NCBI GenBank assembly: GCA_963070105.1
Contig: OY718807.1
Span: forward strand, 8,742,483-8,806,482
Source of the DNA: Litomosoides sigmodontis
Lineage: Eukaryota; Nematoda; Chromadorea; Rhabditida; Onchocercidae
Length of the DNA stretch: 64,000 bases
Direction of reading: 5' to 3'
In this document: positions 27,816 through 45,135 of the stretch, piece after piece
Position numbering within the stretch: the first letter of the stretch is position 1
How the letters are laid out: the number at the start of each line of letters is the position of its first letter
Program-made: the position numbers and the translations under genes
Notes under the pieces: generated by a model
Seen by the model: only the letters and a program-made list of their open reading frames with translations
Told to the model about the DNA's origin: nothing
Database searches by the model: none

Positions 27816-30177
27816 AATACATATATACATATATATGTTTGAAAAAAAATGAAAAATGGAATACTTTGAAAGAAAAAGAAGTGGAAGAGAAAGAAGGAAA
27901 GGAAGTATTTATTTAGAAAATTTTTTTTACAAAGTTGATTTTATGTTTTTTGCATCAAATTTAATTTTACAAAATTTTTTACGTATATGTATATTTGTAA
28001 ATGAACGATTCAAATAATGTATGGTGAATTAATTAATTTGTCAAAATTAATTTGGTGATTTGAATGTTACAATGAGCAGAAGATAATGATAATTTCTAAT
28101 TGCAAATTATGCCTCTGTAGAGGCATTTGTTAACTGAGAATGCTACCGATGTAATTATCAGTAGTTATTTGAACTGATTAGTTGCTTGAACTGAAGTGAA
28201 GTTTGACTTCAATACGGTTTCAGCCGAACACTACACCGCCACTCCACGTCTGTTTAAAAGTGCCACCACCTCTTAGTGCTAGCAAAATCCTCGAGGGATG
28301 CGTTGATGCGGCGAGTAATTTATAAAGCATGAATTTAAAAAACGAAATATATAACAGACTGAAATGTCAATTGCAATTGCTGCTCTTTCAGCTTCTTTCA
28401 GCCGATGTATAATATTGCAGGAGACTTGAGATAAATTCATCACAAATGATTTTTTCAGTCAAATTTCAAAAATTTGTAAAATAATGGCAATTTAGGAAGG
28501 ATTAGAATTAATAAATGCACTAATCAAAAGCTGATTTTAGAAATTTTCAAATAATAATACTCTTTAAACATTTTAGCTCTTCTAGAAAAACCTATTCTTA
28601 TTTTGCAACTACGAAAATGTTTATTTGCATATTGCATTACATGCGATATGCATGAGTTAGTGAAATGGAAGAATCAGAAAGGAATTTTACAAATTTTACA
28701 AAGGCCGAAAATTGAATGTGACCATTTCGCTAGTGAAATTTATACCACCGCGAATAAAATGAGTTACCATAAATTTAGAAATGACACATGTCTAACGTTA
28801 AAACAGGACTGATTGCTAAGAATGAATTTATTAAAATTCAATTTTCTAGAAGCATTAAACGAAATGAAACTACGTTTCAGCATTATCTCCACAATCGTTA
28901 ATGATAAGTGATAATAATTCACTAATTATCCAACTCAGTCCTTCTCTTAACAGTAACCAAAACCATATATGGTTAAGCATTTAGACACTGAAATTTCAGA
29001 AAAAAGTCAATTTGAATAAATACTTCAAGTGAGAAAATTTCGCTGCGAAATTTTGCTGTGAAATTCACTGTGAAATTTTCGTGTGAAATTTGCAAGAAGA
29101 AAAACGTCATATTTATAAATGACATCATTGACCTCATTCCTTCCTCTATCTCATAAGCATTAAATTGTGATGGATTAATTGAATGACTAATAATTACGTT
29201 GTGTGAAATATCATTTTATGTGCAATGCAATTAAATCATTTCATCCATGAAACTTTTCATCTTTTCAGGTTTTTCGATTCACATTTAAAATTTTATGGTT
29301 TTTCAATTTCTTTCCGTTGTGGAATTTGTAAAAAATTATCCATACTGCATTTTATTTGTTGCGAAAATAGCTTTTGCACTTGCTTTCTCCGTCGTTTATG
29401 CACTATTTTTCTTATTTTTATAGAACATATAGAAGATAGTGAAAATGAAAATTAAAAAAAAAATGATGTGAGACGAGTAGCTACTGATAGCCTCTGATAT
29501 AAATGAATTGAGCTGCGACAATAACGCCCCAATAAATTATTAAGTAATCTTTTTGCATACACAAAAGATGAAAGAGATTTTAGAAATAGTAGCATTTGTG
29601 TACAGTAATAATAGTGCAGTATTTTTTCTGTAGGGTACTGTAACAGTAATAACAGTACTTGTTGATCGTACAAACTTAAATTTAAATGTTTGTCTAGCAG
29701 ATGCAAAAATTAAAATCAAGCAAAAATTCTCTAGTGCGTGGAATTACACACAGTTTGCGGAATTTATTGTAAATTTCATAAATTAATACTGTAGCATTGC
29801 ATACTGCAGTACTGTAATTCGATTTACGTTACTGTAAGGTAATGAACATCATACAAAAATGAGCAGTAGCATTCAAATCAATTCAATTTATGTATAGAAT
29901 AGTAACTGTAATATGCACACGAAAGAAATGCGGATATCTTGCTCCTCCTCACTTGTTCAATTTTTTTTTCTTCGATTTCCTCACTTTTTTTTTCATTGAT
30001 TTTAATTTTTTCACTTCCATCACATCGTTTCCTTTCCTTTTCGATGCTAAATTTGCATTGTCAATTATCAGCAAATAATTCAAAATGCAAATGCAAAATG
30101 TGGAAAAAAATATTAGTTGAAAGAAGCAGTGCTAAAAATATTGCTCTTAAAATTTTAAATCTCACATTGCGCGTTCC

Positions 30178-33100
30178 TTACTTGACGGAATGAAATGAAA
30201 GTGGAATATCCTTACACGATGGCTGAAGTGATTCGCCTGAGGCACGTATTACAGGTGTGGTGATAAGCATTGGAGCTGTTAAGCCAGCATTCTGCTCGAT
30301 CTGTCGTGCTATCTGAAAATGGAAAAGACAAATTGCCTACGTCATGCTAGCCTGGATTGATTGAAAAAGAGAGGAAGAGATGAGAGAGAGGAAATTAACA
30401 AACTTGTCCCATAGTTGCTCGCATTTCTGGATTTAATTGCCAGCAATTATTGTGCACTATTTTCACGATCCATTGCGGTGCCTCTGATGCAAAGATCATT
30501 TTGTAACCGTTTATAACCTATTTCGATATGTGAACATTTTTTTTAAAAAAAAAAAAATTTAAGAGTGACAGTTAACTTGACAAATGTTATGAAATAGTTT
30601 TATCGATTGTAACGAAATTATACGATCGAATGATGATTGCTCAGTGTTGCTACCATCAAAATATTAATATTTTGAGGAGAGAAAATCATTTTGCAAAAAA
30701 AAAAACAAGTTCATTTAGTGTTTTGGCAAAAAAATTACTTTAATTAAATTTATGATTATTATTCTTGCAATAAGTGCATTTATCTCTTTGTAATATTTGT
30801 AACATGATTTTAAATTTTCAGGAAAATTTAATCCTTTAATATTCCAGGTTGAATGAACTACTTCTCATACCTTTTCTTTCACCTCTGTATTTGTCATTCC
30901 TGGATATGGTTCTTTTGCATTTGAAAAAATTTCCCACACCATAACACCGTAACTCCAAACGTCCGTTTTGGAATTGTAAACAAGTCGTTGAATAGTTTCC
31001 GGTGCAAGCCATTTAATTGGTACTCGTCTTGCTTTCGTCATGTGATATTCGTCACCTTCACGTGATAAGCCAAAATCCGATATTTTCACATGCAATTAGA
31101 AGATGACTTTTTTTCACGGATTCATTTGCTGATTAGCCTTGTCGAGTGTTGAAATCATTTCAGGTTAAAAGAAGTCACAGCTAAATAAAGCACTAAACTT
31201 TAGCATTCAGTCTCTAATGCGTACGATACAATTGCTAATCATTAATTGAAAATCATATATAAAAAGTACCGTATTATTAAATACTTATTTCAATTTTCAA
31301 AACTTCAACGATTAACCGTTTAATTTACATTGCACTTTTTATCATTCTTTTTTTTTAAAAAAAAGTATTTGATCTAACTTTACTTTGCATTAGCAAATGA
31401 ACTAACTATGCCAGTACGTGTAAGCAGGCAATTACGCGCAGCAATATCACGATGAATGCAATTCTTTGAATGCAAATATTCCAGTCCCCAAGCACCACCA
31501 GCAACTAATCGTTCAATTTTGTCCTTTACTGATACTCGATTTTTTTTCAGAAAATCGTCCAGTGCTCCACCATCCACCTATAATTCTTCAATTATTAATT
31601 AGTTGCAGAAAGAACTCAAATATATGTCGTACATTTTCACACACATTAAATGTACTTTAAATTCATATATGTTTGAAATAAAATTTCACGTCACAGTTAA
31701 AAATTAAACTACGCAAGTTAAGTAAAAGTTTAGTTATATGAAAGAAAAGCATTTACCAATTCCATAACAATAAGTAATGGTTCATGTTCGACGCATACGC
31801 CATACATGCGAATGACATTTGGATGCTCATAGTTACGCATTAAACGTGCTTCCTTCATCATTTCCTTTATTTTTTCCTTTGATGTCTCCGCTGTCTTAGC
31901 CTGAAAATTTTACCTGATCTTTTGCATTTTGCATTCAATCAAAACTCATCGAACTATCGATGAAATTTTAACAATTAATTAATTGAAAATGAAACCGATT
32001 TAATTGCCACATCAACCATTCGTCCTGTTGGAAGTTTGTATTTTCCAGAAAACACTTCACCAAATTCCCCTTCGCCAATTTTATTTTCGATTATAACAGT
32101 TTCATGTCGTAACTCCCATGGTGCTCGAGTTACGGCACGTTTCAAAATTGCATTTGGTATCTAATAGAATTAACAAAATTGATCAATTTTAATTCAAAAA
32201 AGTAGAAAAGAATATGAAATTGTAACTTTCATCAAATGCTACCATTCTCTAATGGCATTATCTAAGAAGACTGGGATCAAATGATTCAAAATTAAATTTT
32301 ATTTCACTGTCAATGTTGCATTCATTAACTCGTTTTTGTTCAACCTATATTTGCTAAAAAGTTTGCTCTAAATTATCTAAAAATTCCTTCTATTCTTATT
32401 CACAACTAAAACAAAACCTTTAGGCTTGCAAGCTGAACTTGCAACAGATTTTAAGAATAGTACTTATAATTTACAACTTTCAAAAATTAAATCTTGGTAG
32501 ATTGGAATGTTGACGAAGACTATATAGTACAGCAATGGCTTGAGGTAAGTTAAATTAATTTTTGATTGGTTGATGGTAGTGGTTCTAATGCAACAATAAG
32601 TGAGCTTACCGTACTAAGGATTGGTTCACCGTAATTTAGGTAGAAGTGTATCAGTTCTGGTACCGAATCAAAGCACGCGTTAGCATCGGTTAGAAATTTT
32701 CCCTGAGCATTTTGTTGCACCACCACATGCCTCACCTGAATTTTTAATTTTCAATAATTCAATTTTCATCCTTTTTTCTCTTCGTCACCGCACTTAAAAG
32801 TAATAATTTTTTTTCTCACAATTATTTAATTAATTTTAATTATTCAAAAAAAAATTTCAACATTCTTTCATTTCAATTTCCTTTTTGCCTCAAATTTGAA
32901 ATGCCTGCAAAACCTTTCATGTTATATTTAAGTTGTTTTAAGTTACATAGCAGCAAAAAGTTTGATTTACAGATGAAGCTATGAAGTATAAAGCAGGGAT
33001 ATCAGAGATAATGAAATTATCAACAAGCTTACACGTTCTTTACAATGATATTATAACTCGTACCTTTAGGTACGCATATATACAAACATCTAGTCAAATT

Positions 33101-33458
33101 TCTTCAAACTTTGAATCTATCATTTTATTTTGACAGAATTTATCATCACATTTTGAAAACAAACGGTGACAAATTAGCAACAAATTATCAATTAATTAAT
33201 TGCTGTCATTAAAAAAGTTTGCAACCAATTTCCACTCCAACGAATTATTTCGAGTTCTGATTTGGAGATTTGTAATTTGCTTACAATTGCACCCGCTTTC
33301 TCCACCAAAATAGAAATGATGACTTGTCGTGGTTGATTTGGTGCTGTCGCGCTTGATCGTACCAGGAAATCACCTTCATTGATAAGCAAATGTGGTATAT
33401 CCTCACGTGGCAATAAACCGTGATAGTAATCCTCCTCTTCCAAATTCCCACCACCCAT
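30178..33458 (-). CDS. SH2 domain non-receptor tyrosine kinase (nematode Fer-like group)
   Basis: Cytoplasmic tyrosine kinase with one N-terminal SH2 domain and no F-BAR, the compact layout expanded in nematodes (SPE-8 and relatives). Eight exons, roughly 33458-33283, 32735-32594, 32160-31995, 31900-31756, 31577-31405, 31092-30870, 30519-30403 and 30312-30178. SH2: YYHGLLPREDIPHLL, GDFLVRSS, then RHVVVQQNAQGKFL. Kinase: Gly loop GEGEFGEVFSGKY, VAIK lysine, HPNVIRMYGV, HRDIAARNCLL catalytic loop, KISDFGLSREGD, PIKWLAPE, SKTDVWSYGVMVWEIF, CWQLNPEMRATM. All catalytic residues are present, so it should be active. I chose ATG GGT at 33458; codons further upstream begin with GTG. Total about 440 residues. 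Oddity: no AG precedes the exon that carries DFG (see findings). Confidence 0.93.
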
Positions 33459-34025
33459 TGTTGAATTCACAAAATTTTGTCAATGTTCTTGGAGAGAAAA
33501 ACAGAAAACACGATTATACAATGCTCCTCGAATCTAACTATCAAATATCTTAATTAATTACTTATTTCTAATAATTCATCAAGCGTTTTACTATCGTCCA
33601 TTCTTGAAGTTTGTTAAAATGTATTGAAAGGACAACTGAGAGCTTTTCAGTAATTTAAGGCATTTTAAAAAACAAAAAGTTTATCAGAGGAGTGTAATTT
33701 TTTAAAGCAAATATTTCAAATTAAAAAAATAATTCTCCAAAGAGTTCACCTATGCCTAACATCAGCATAATCTCATAACTACCTCTTATATTTCCGTAAT
33801 AATTTTTGGAACTAAATTTATAAACCAACGTATAGCAACTTCCATATAAAGAAAATGACCGTGTGATGATACCTTACTGTTTTTTTAATACCAACTATTT
33901 TTTTAAGAATGAAACTGCATAAATGTGCAAATTTGCATCAATTGATAAATGAATGAACCAATTTTCATGATGTAGTCTTTCTTGAGTAAACTATCTTTAT
34001 TTCTATTTAATATACATTAATTTCA
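33459..34025. other. Short intergenic region, kinase / RMP24-like gene
   Basis: 567 bases between two genes in the same direction. AT-rich; nothing distinct seen. The spacing is longer than the roughly 100 bases typical of C. elegans operons. Confidence 0.5.
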
Positions 34026-35912
34026 CTATCGCGTATTTATCTTGAAAGTTTCCAGAAAATCCTGCAAATTTGAATCACTGCGTGCCGGTGTTTGACTAGA
34101 CAACAGAAGTTGCAACTTTGATGCTTTCTTTCGTCGACGTGCAGAGGATGAAATTTTCTCTTCCGCTATTCTAAAACCAATTATTCCAGAGAATTGTAAA
34201 GGAAAAGAAAATATCTTAAACAAAATTAATCTAGCTGAAATGACAGGAAAGAAAGCAAATTCTTTCTCCTTTCCGGTAGATAAAGTGATAAGTAGTGGTG
34301 AGTTTGGACGAAATTACTAGCATAAGGAGATAAGTAAGTTGAAGTGGTGCACAACCATTGTGTTTTCGAAGTGATCGGCAGGATTTTATCATAGAAAAGC
34401 ATATTTGATTACTGATTGCATATTAAAAGCATTTCATTTAAAGATATGTTACTAATTATTAATGTTCTGGTACTGATTGGCATCCAAAAATTATTTCTAG
34501 TTTCAAGCAAAGCAAAAAGGAATCCTCCGATCTACACCAGAAGAACCAGTTTTCTAAATTACTCCCAGTCAGACTACTGTTGTGTACTGTAAGTGATGAT
34601 AACATTTGCAATGAGCAACCCATTTGAACAAAACATGCTTTCCTAAGCATTTTTCTTCCATGCTCCATTTTAAATTCGCAATATTTTAACAAAATGATGT
34701 AGAATGTATAATTGTATCAGATTATAAATATGCTAACAGTAATTTCACATTTTAAAAACTCACTCGAATAAAAAAAATTTCCAATTAACGTCGGTCACAT
34801 AAACTTTTAGATTCACATCTAATTTTAACGCTCACTTGTTGTAACAATCATTTGTAATGGATTATGCTTCTCTACGTTTTATGTTTTATCATAATGTAAC
34901 ACATACTTTGATGAAAGGATATTTGATTGCCAATAAATTAGAGACAGATTAAAGTGGAGGAATGAATGAAAATATAATAAAACTAACTGGCTAGAAATTG
35001 GAGTTCTTGGTAATGAAGTTCCCAATGAAGAAAAAGAAGACTGTCCTGAGAATCCTAGTGATAGTCGTTTCGAATTTTGACTAGATGATGTTTGTGCACC
35101 TTGGTTCTCATAATCCACGGTTGCCAATGCACCACCTTTCATTTCGGCTCCACATCCTTTACAAACTGCTATCAGATAAGGTCTAAAATAGTAAACATTA
35201 GAAAAATTCATTACATACTTTTATCGTGCATAAATGTAATCTACAGAGGAATGGGGCAATTTTCGGAAATCAAAAATTTTTTAAAGTGCATTACATCAAA
35301 AATATGCCACTTAATCATCGTTTTCGAAATGTTGGAAAGCTTTAATTGGAAAAAGTGGAAATGCCGCACTAAAATATAAAAGAAATTGCTGCTAATGCCA
35401 AGAAACTGTATTGAATTTTACAGAAGGAAGGGATCGAGAGAGGATAACAGAATTCAATTCAATATCGGCAACACTGAAAAAAATCTCCAACCTTCTGTTT
35501 CCTTTTGATTTTGGTTTCTTCACTTTTCTTTTAGGCACTGATAGTCTGAATGAAACGGTCTTCGTAGAAGTCAAATCTAAATTACATCGGAAGCAATGAC
35601 ATAGTTTCGCCTTTTCCTCGAATCCCATATCCTACAAGTTCAAAATTATCATAAACAATCGCATTATCACTGATATATCATTCTGTCGCATTAATCGGCA
35701 TTGCTGGTTAAAAAAAAAATTGAATAGAAATGAAACTGTAAAACTGTTACTCTCAATGACTGTGCTGCACTTCTCGTCATTTCTGCTGCAAACGGCGCCG
35801 GGATATTAAGTTCAACGCACTTTTTAGCGTATTTTTGGAAGTGATGCACAATCCGATAGGCATGCAGTCCGCACTTGTCATCTGTTTTCATAACATCCTT
35901 CCTCTTTTTCAT
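34026..35912 (-). CDS. C18orf21/RMP24-like protein (putative RNase MRP subunit)
   Basis: Resembles human C18orf21 (UPF0711), which has been reported as the RNase MRP subunit RMP24. Exons: about 35912-35732 (MKKRKDVMKTDDKCGLHAYR to MTRSAAQSLR), about 35630-35420 (DMGFEEKAKLCHCFRCNLDL), about 35185-34991 (PYLIAVCKGCGAEMKGGALA to RTPISSQ) and about 34171-34026 (IAEEKISSSARRRKKASKLQ, then LLLSSQ and FLETFKINTR). The CxxC pair in CHCFRC and the pair in CKGC would make a zinc ribbon, as in the human protein. The C-terminal block, basic residues then KLQLLLSSQ and later FLETFK, aligns with KMLLSQ and FLSSLK of human C18orf21. The ATG at 35912 lies about 20 bases after CAATTTAG, a trans-splice-like acceptor. 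The similarity is recalled, not computed; the middle exon edge is uncertain. Confidence 0.72.
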
Positions 35913-37343
35913 TTCTGATAATCGCAAATGGCTAAATTGAAAGCCTGATTATTCTTTCCTAACAAAGATGTCGCTACAAGGCCTAAAACTCAGCATAAAT
36001 CACCATTTATAACAGTCGCCAACGAGTCCTTACCTATGAATTTCATTCAGCAGCCACTTAGAAATCATAAACTTTCTCACGAAAGTCAACGTCTAGCAAC
36101 AGTTCACGAGGTACTTGTCAATAACAGAACACACAATGGCACAGAAAGTTCCTTCGCTCTCGTATTTCAAGCTTGCACCACTATGGCATTTTTTGGTCCG
36201 TAATGAGGCGGAACGCATTATCATCGCTTAGATAAACACATAATTCGCATTTGTCGAATTACAACAGCAGAAGTTCAGGAAGTCCATGTTTTATTCTAAG
36301 TCCCTTATTTCTTCAACGATGTTAGTGTTGAAGAGCGATAAATTAAAATCAAATAACCAAGGGTCCCAGACCTTTCAAAAAAGTCCTATACAAGTTCACT
36401 TATGCAGAACACCAAACAAAATTCCAACAACAAGGTTTATTCAACCGACTAAAAAAGAACATTTTGACAATACTGATTAGGAGACGCCCCACAAACCGGC
36501 AATGATAAACACAAACCAAATTTCCAAATATAAGAAAGGCCATTACCATTAGGTATCCACTACGTATATAATGAAGAACCATTCAGTAATCCAGTGGAAT
36601 AAAAAATTGAGATTTTAGAAAAGCTAAATCAATAAGCCGGCCTTAGTTCACACTGATGACATGTTCAAGCAGTTCATAAAAACGACTGACGATGACGCAA
36701 TCCACGAAAAGATAAACTCGAAAATCAAAAGCTAAAATTAGATATAAACAGCTACCGGAAAGGAATAACTTTAACAGTATTTTCCGCTGTCCTTCTCCAT
36801 TTTGGCTACAAATAAAGAGATATTTGGGAGAGAAACAAGTAAAGTGGAAAATAAGAAGAGTGATACGAAACGGAAGACTACAAAACCACAATGCGCCTTA
36901 TAATTTGTATTTGAAAGCAATCCATACGAAGCAAATTGTTCATTGGACTTGCTCATATTCTTTTACAGAAAATGACTAAAAAAGAAAAAAAAAGTAAAGA
37001 AACCAAAAATATCTAGGTAAATATCCCGTTATAATGTTTTGACAGATCTTAAAACTTTGAAAAAAAGACAACCTAACGTGCCCATTAAGTAGATGGTCAG
37101 TTTATAATTGCTTAATACCGTTAGGTTATACAGCAGTCTTTCATTCTAAGAATTCTAACGGCTACGGATTGAGGGATGCTGCAATAAAACGAGAGAATAG
37201 TAGTGAGCATAAAATGAGGTTTTTACTGAGGAAAAAGATAACCTGAGTGGGGCAGGGTACGGTATCATAGATACTAAGTAATTTTTTTAAAAAAGCTGAA
37301 GTTGAAACATTAAGAAAAGCGGAAATAAATCGATGTTCTTCCT
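35913..37343. other. Intergenic region, RMP24-like gene / pab-1 3' side
   Basis: About 1.4 kb between two minus-strand genes; probably the 3' UTR of the poly(A)-binding protein gene plus the promoter of the RMP24-like gene. Only short ORFs (60-82 codons) occur, with no recognised motif. Confidence 0.5.
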
Positions 37344-40855
<3,512 letters not shown>

Positions 40856-41965
40856 ATTAATTAGATGATTGCCCACGAAATGTGCCTAGAACAATAATGA
40901 TCATTTTCCTTACATTCTTAATTGCAATTATCTGTGAGGGGACCTTAAACTGACAGGTGAACTACCCAATACTCATCTGCATGTAGTACAACAAGTGGAA
41001 AAAAGTAGGGAACTGCATAATGGCTGATCGCAATTACTTTATGCGATAATTACATACTGGGGATGAAGTCTCGTCCTCAAAATTCACTCTAGCGGATCAA
41101 GCCAAACTCATACGCCACAGAAAACCAGACGAAAACCCTTGGGAAACAACCTCGCGTCCTCCCACCTTTGCGAATGAAATGTTAGGTGTGAAAAGACGCA
41201 GAATTTAAACCGTAAGCTATGAGTGCAGCACCAAAAAATTTGCATATCGGATTCATATGCAAATTGTGAGGTTAGATGCACTTCTTGCAAGTGAAGCGAA
41301 ATTTTCCCCATCTGATTCACTTTGTCACACCTATATGTAAGCCATAAAGTATAGCTATCAAAAATGAGACTTTACAACGGATGAGAGAAGCAAACAATAA
41401 CTTCATGACCAATGACAACGCGTATCAACCAAATTAAACAATTATAGCTAGACAGGCCACACTAGACCAACAGTACTCTCTCATCCTATAGCACAACTAC
41501 AAAAGATTTTATGAGCTTATGTGTTAGTTTGTGAGAAAATTAAATTTTATGAAATAAGTGCAAAAAAAAAATAAAAGTTGAAATGAAAAGAGATATGAAA
41601 CAAACCTTGCGCGGAAAAAAAGGATGTCAACCGATTAGCGTAGCGCGAAACTCCCGGAATTCTTCCGTCACCTTCTTTTTTTTGCAACAACTTTTTTGAA
41701 AGTTTTATACTTTTTTTTTCAGTGAGATAGATTTTCTGACTGAGATAGACAGAACTTTTGGGGTAATTTTTTAATAAATTTTTATTCGTTTTTTTTTGAA
41801 TTTTTCAAATAAAAAGCGAGCGAAAGAGACGGACAGGGATGCGACCCCAGCAGGTATGTCACAACACACTGCACACCTCGATGTCTCCCTTCGAGCAGAC
41901 AGACAGATGCAGACACTCGCACAGACTCACTCTTTATACCTGCTACACACTCCACCTGCTCACTA

Positions 41966-41994
41966 TCTCCTCCTCCTCCTCCTCCTCCTCCTCT
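41966..41994 (+). repeat. (TCC)n trinucleotide repeat
   Basis: About nine TCC units read directly, in the pab-1 upstream region. Confidence 0.85.
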
Positions 41995-44755
41995 TCCTTC
42001 TCCCACTACTTGTAATGAATGCATCGTCCTTCTGACAGGCTCCTGCAACGATTAGCGTGGAGCATTTCTGTGCTTGTTCATTGCTGTATGACGTTTGGAA
42101 CGGAAAGATAGGTGATACTGAGGAGAGCGAGCAAACAGGTTAGCAATGTGCTCACTATCTCTTTCATTTTGCTTTTCCCATTAATTATTTTGAAAAAATT
42201 GTCAAATTTGTCCTAAATCTTACATTTTGGCTTGATGCCAGCAACGTTTCAAAACTCACTTGGTAAAGTGCCAGGTAACGGTAGTTCAGACAAAGGCGGG
42301 CAAGAGGAGGACAAGAGACTGTGTGTAAACGTTGGAGAAGGAGGGCGAGGAGGGGGAAAGATGTGAGAAAGAGGGAGGGCCATGAGAGGCTAAGGGTCAA
42401 TTGCGAAATGGTTTGTGTGAAACGATGGTGAAAGTTTCACGTCCGAATGTCAGCTTGCAATTTCCGTACGTCTTGCTCGATCGTAAGAGGGACGCGCGCA
42501 TTGGTAAGTAGGTGTCCCATCGGCTAACACTACACTACCAATTACGAAATCATTTATGAAGTGAAAAGGGATCGAAATTAACGCTGACGATGCAGTTGCA
42601 TAGTTAGAGAGGCTTGCCTTTCACTTTCTTACGTCTGGAAGTTTAGTTTTTCAACGTACTCACTTACGTTGTCTGTATTTACGCTTATAGCTTGTGAGAA
42701 AAAAAAAGAGAAAAAGCATTGCTTTAACCAACTGCGTGCTGTTTGACCACTTCACTGCTTGAATTTGTGTTTTTTTCATATAATAGTAAATTAGAGGAAA
42801 CTGTACGTGAGTGACTAACAGCGAGAAAAAAAGTACTGAAGGAAAAGGCCGTTAGTGTTCACTACTAATCTACCGAGGCTGTGCTTCAGTAGAACTTACT
42901 AGTTAGTAGTAAGGCTCTTCAAAAAATGTGGTAGAAGTGTGTTAGAGTTGCACTGAATTCTCATTCGATTGACTGTTTGGAGCAATTTGGTATACTACTA
43001 ATGTAACATATAATTAATGCTAAAACAAACTTTCATATTTCTCTCTTTTTTTTGCCACCAAACTAATTTGATTGAACTTCAGGACAAGCTAATGTAAAAT
43101 GTTTAAAATTCACGTCGACTGCTATCATCATACAAGGAGTACCATTTCAAGGAATCGTAGAGTAGAAGAGAAGTTTGAAGAAAATAGACGTAGGGTTTTT
43201 TTTTGAGTAAGCACTTAGCAACAAATTCAATTCAACAACAATATTTAAAATAATGAAAAGTAAAAAAAATCATTAAAATAATTCCATAAAACATATAACA
43301 TTAAAGCATAACACTGAGAAATTTTTAAAGCGTTCAAAAAACTCACGCCAGAAAAAGCAAATGAAGAAACTAAAAGTATGTTTATCTGTAGTTAAGATAG
43401 GATATTATAAATTCTATTGAAACAAAAAAATGTCATCAAAACTTACGTGAGAACACGAAGCGCACCAACTTGCCTTATCCGATCTTACAAGGATGAGCTT
43501 AAGCAACTCGCCTAACACCACTAATATTTTTGTGCAATGAACAACAGTTGCAAATCACTCTTCAACATGCCCTAATTTGCATATTTGCTTGTAAACTGTG
43601 ATAGACATGGGATGTATGCATTGACTGGGCGTACTATACGCGTTATACTGTATACCTTTTTCTTTTTCAATGTAAGTTAAGTGTTTGGATAGGATTGAGT
43701 AGTGAAACATGCTATTTTCAGCTATTCTGCTCCTATTAAATTGAAATTAAGCTAGCAAAAATTTCGCTAAACGTTACATTATCGAGCGATTGTCGCACGG
43801 CATGAAGTATGAATTAAAGGTGTAAAAGTAACAGCAAAAGGTAAAGGTATGAAAGGTAGAGGTAATTAAAGGTAGTGACATGAATTGATATAGATGAAGA
43901 ATTTTGAAATAACATATGAAAAATGACATGAAACATTTATCCTGTTTAAATAAACTATTTCTTCTTCATAAATCTAAATCAGTCAAATAAATTAAACGAA
44001 TCAATTTTAATCTATATATTGCTGGTGATATAATAACTTTAATAATAATAGCTCAAGATTAAACCTAATAGTAAAATCCATTGTTTTTTTAAACGAATTT
44101 CTCTATCATTATCACAGGGAATTATCACCTTTATTTTTTGTTCCAATATTTCTTTTCAACATTTTAGCAAGCATCTTTGAGGTTCACTTTCATTGATATA
44201 TCGTTTGATTCATTCACAACGAATTAAATCATTTCTTTGCTGATAACAGTTCATTTTATCCTTCCTTATCAGTGCCTTTATCACTGAACGAATTATCCTT
44301 ATCACTCCTCACTGATTTGTTTTGGCGCTTTTTTCTCCTCAAACAAGAAGGATGGAGGGAAGGTAACGTGGATGGGTGAGAGAATGAGACAGGTGTATAT
44401 GTATATACGGTGGAGTGAACGAGGAGTGAAGCCTTTAATTTACTACACGTTACCTTAGGTGTCACTGGTATTTTCTCGATTTGCTTGTCCAAGCATGAAC
44501 TATTCATTGTGCAATTCTGTCTACGTGTTTTGGGTCTATGCGTGTCGCGAGGCCGTCATTCGTGCGTTTCACACATCTCTTACGTTTAGGCCCTACTTCT
44601 TTCAGCCCCGTCAAATATTCCATCTTCTGTATGATTATTGTACGAGGGTATATATGGTCTGGGTTATGACTTACAGTACTATATTTGTTTTTACTAAACA
44701 CTTTTCGATAAATATGCCTCAGCACTAGACAAGTTAACTGACAACTACCCTTTCT

Positions 44756-44780
44756 TACTCTCTCTCTCTCCCTCTCTCTA
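44756..44780 (+). repeat. (CT)n simple repeat
   Basis: Short CT repeat with small interruptions, upstream of the BFR1-like gene. Confidence 0.8.
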
Positions 44781-45135
44781 TCTTCGTATATCATTGATGG
44801 TTCACACGAGTGGTTCTGGCCATTCATATTGTTGAGCTTCCGAGATTGGTTTAATTTTTCAAATGTAAACATGGGACTTATTAATTTATCGGTTAGCAAA
44901 CCACGCCTCTTATTTATCAGATTGACAGCGAGTTGGTTGCTTTAATATTTTTGTATCCATTGATTTAGTTTAGATGATTTCTCTCTTCCAATGTTTGTTT
45001 TGAATTTTGAACTGGTCGCGTACGTCAAGCTTTCTATTTAGTCTCTACGGCATTTATTTTGTTGATTGTACATATGACGTTGTAGAAATGCTGTTAGTAT
45101 GTTGCAGAATCTGCCTCTACCAGTACTGGTCGTAT

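Noticed and set aside
30178..30240. Splice donor GTGTAAGG near the kinase C-terminus, which could link the kinase to the orphan exons
   Set aside because: Joining at GTAAGG leaves a T that with the AA at 26346 makes a stop; the open frame runs on to a natural TAA at 30178 instead.
41796..42048. ORFs on both strands around the TCC repeat
   Set aside because: Their Leu-rich and Gly-rich runs are the trinucleotide repeat read as codons.
44256..44899. Minus-strand ORFs of 83 and 131 codons upstream of the BFR1-like gene
   Set aside because: They abut in different frames, include a CT-repeat-derived Arg/Glu run, and lack convincing acceptors; not enough for a gene call.
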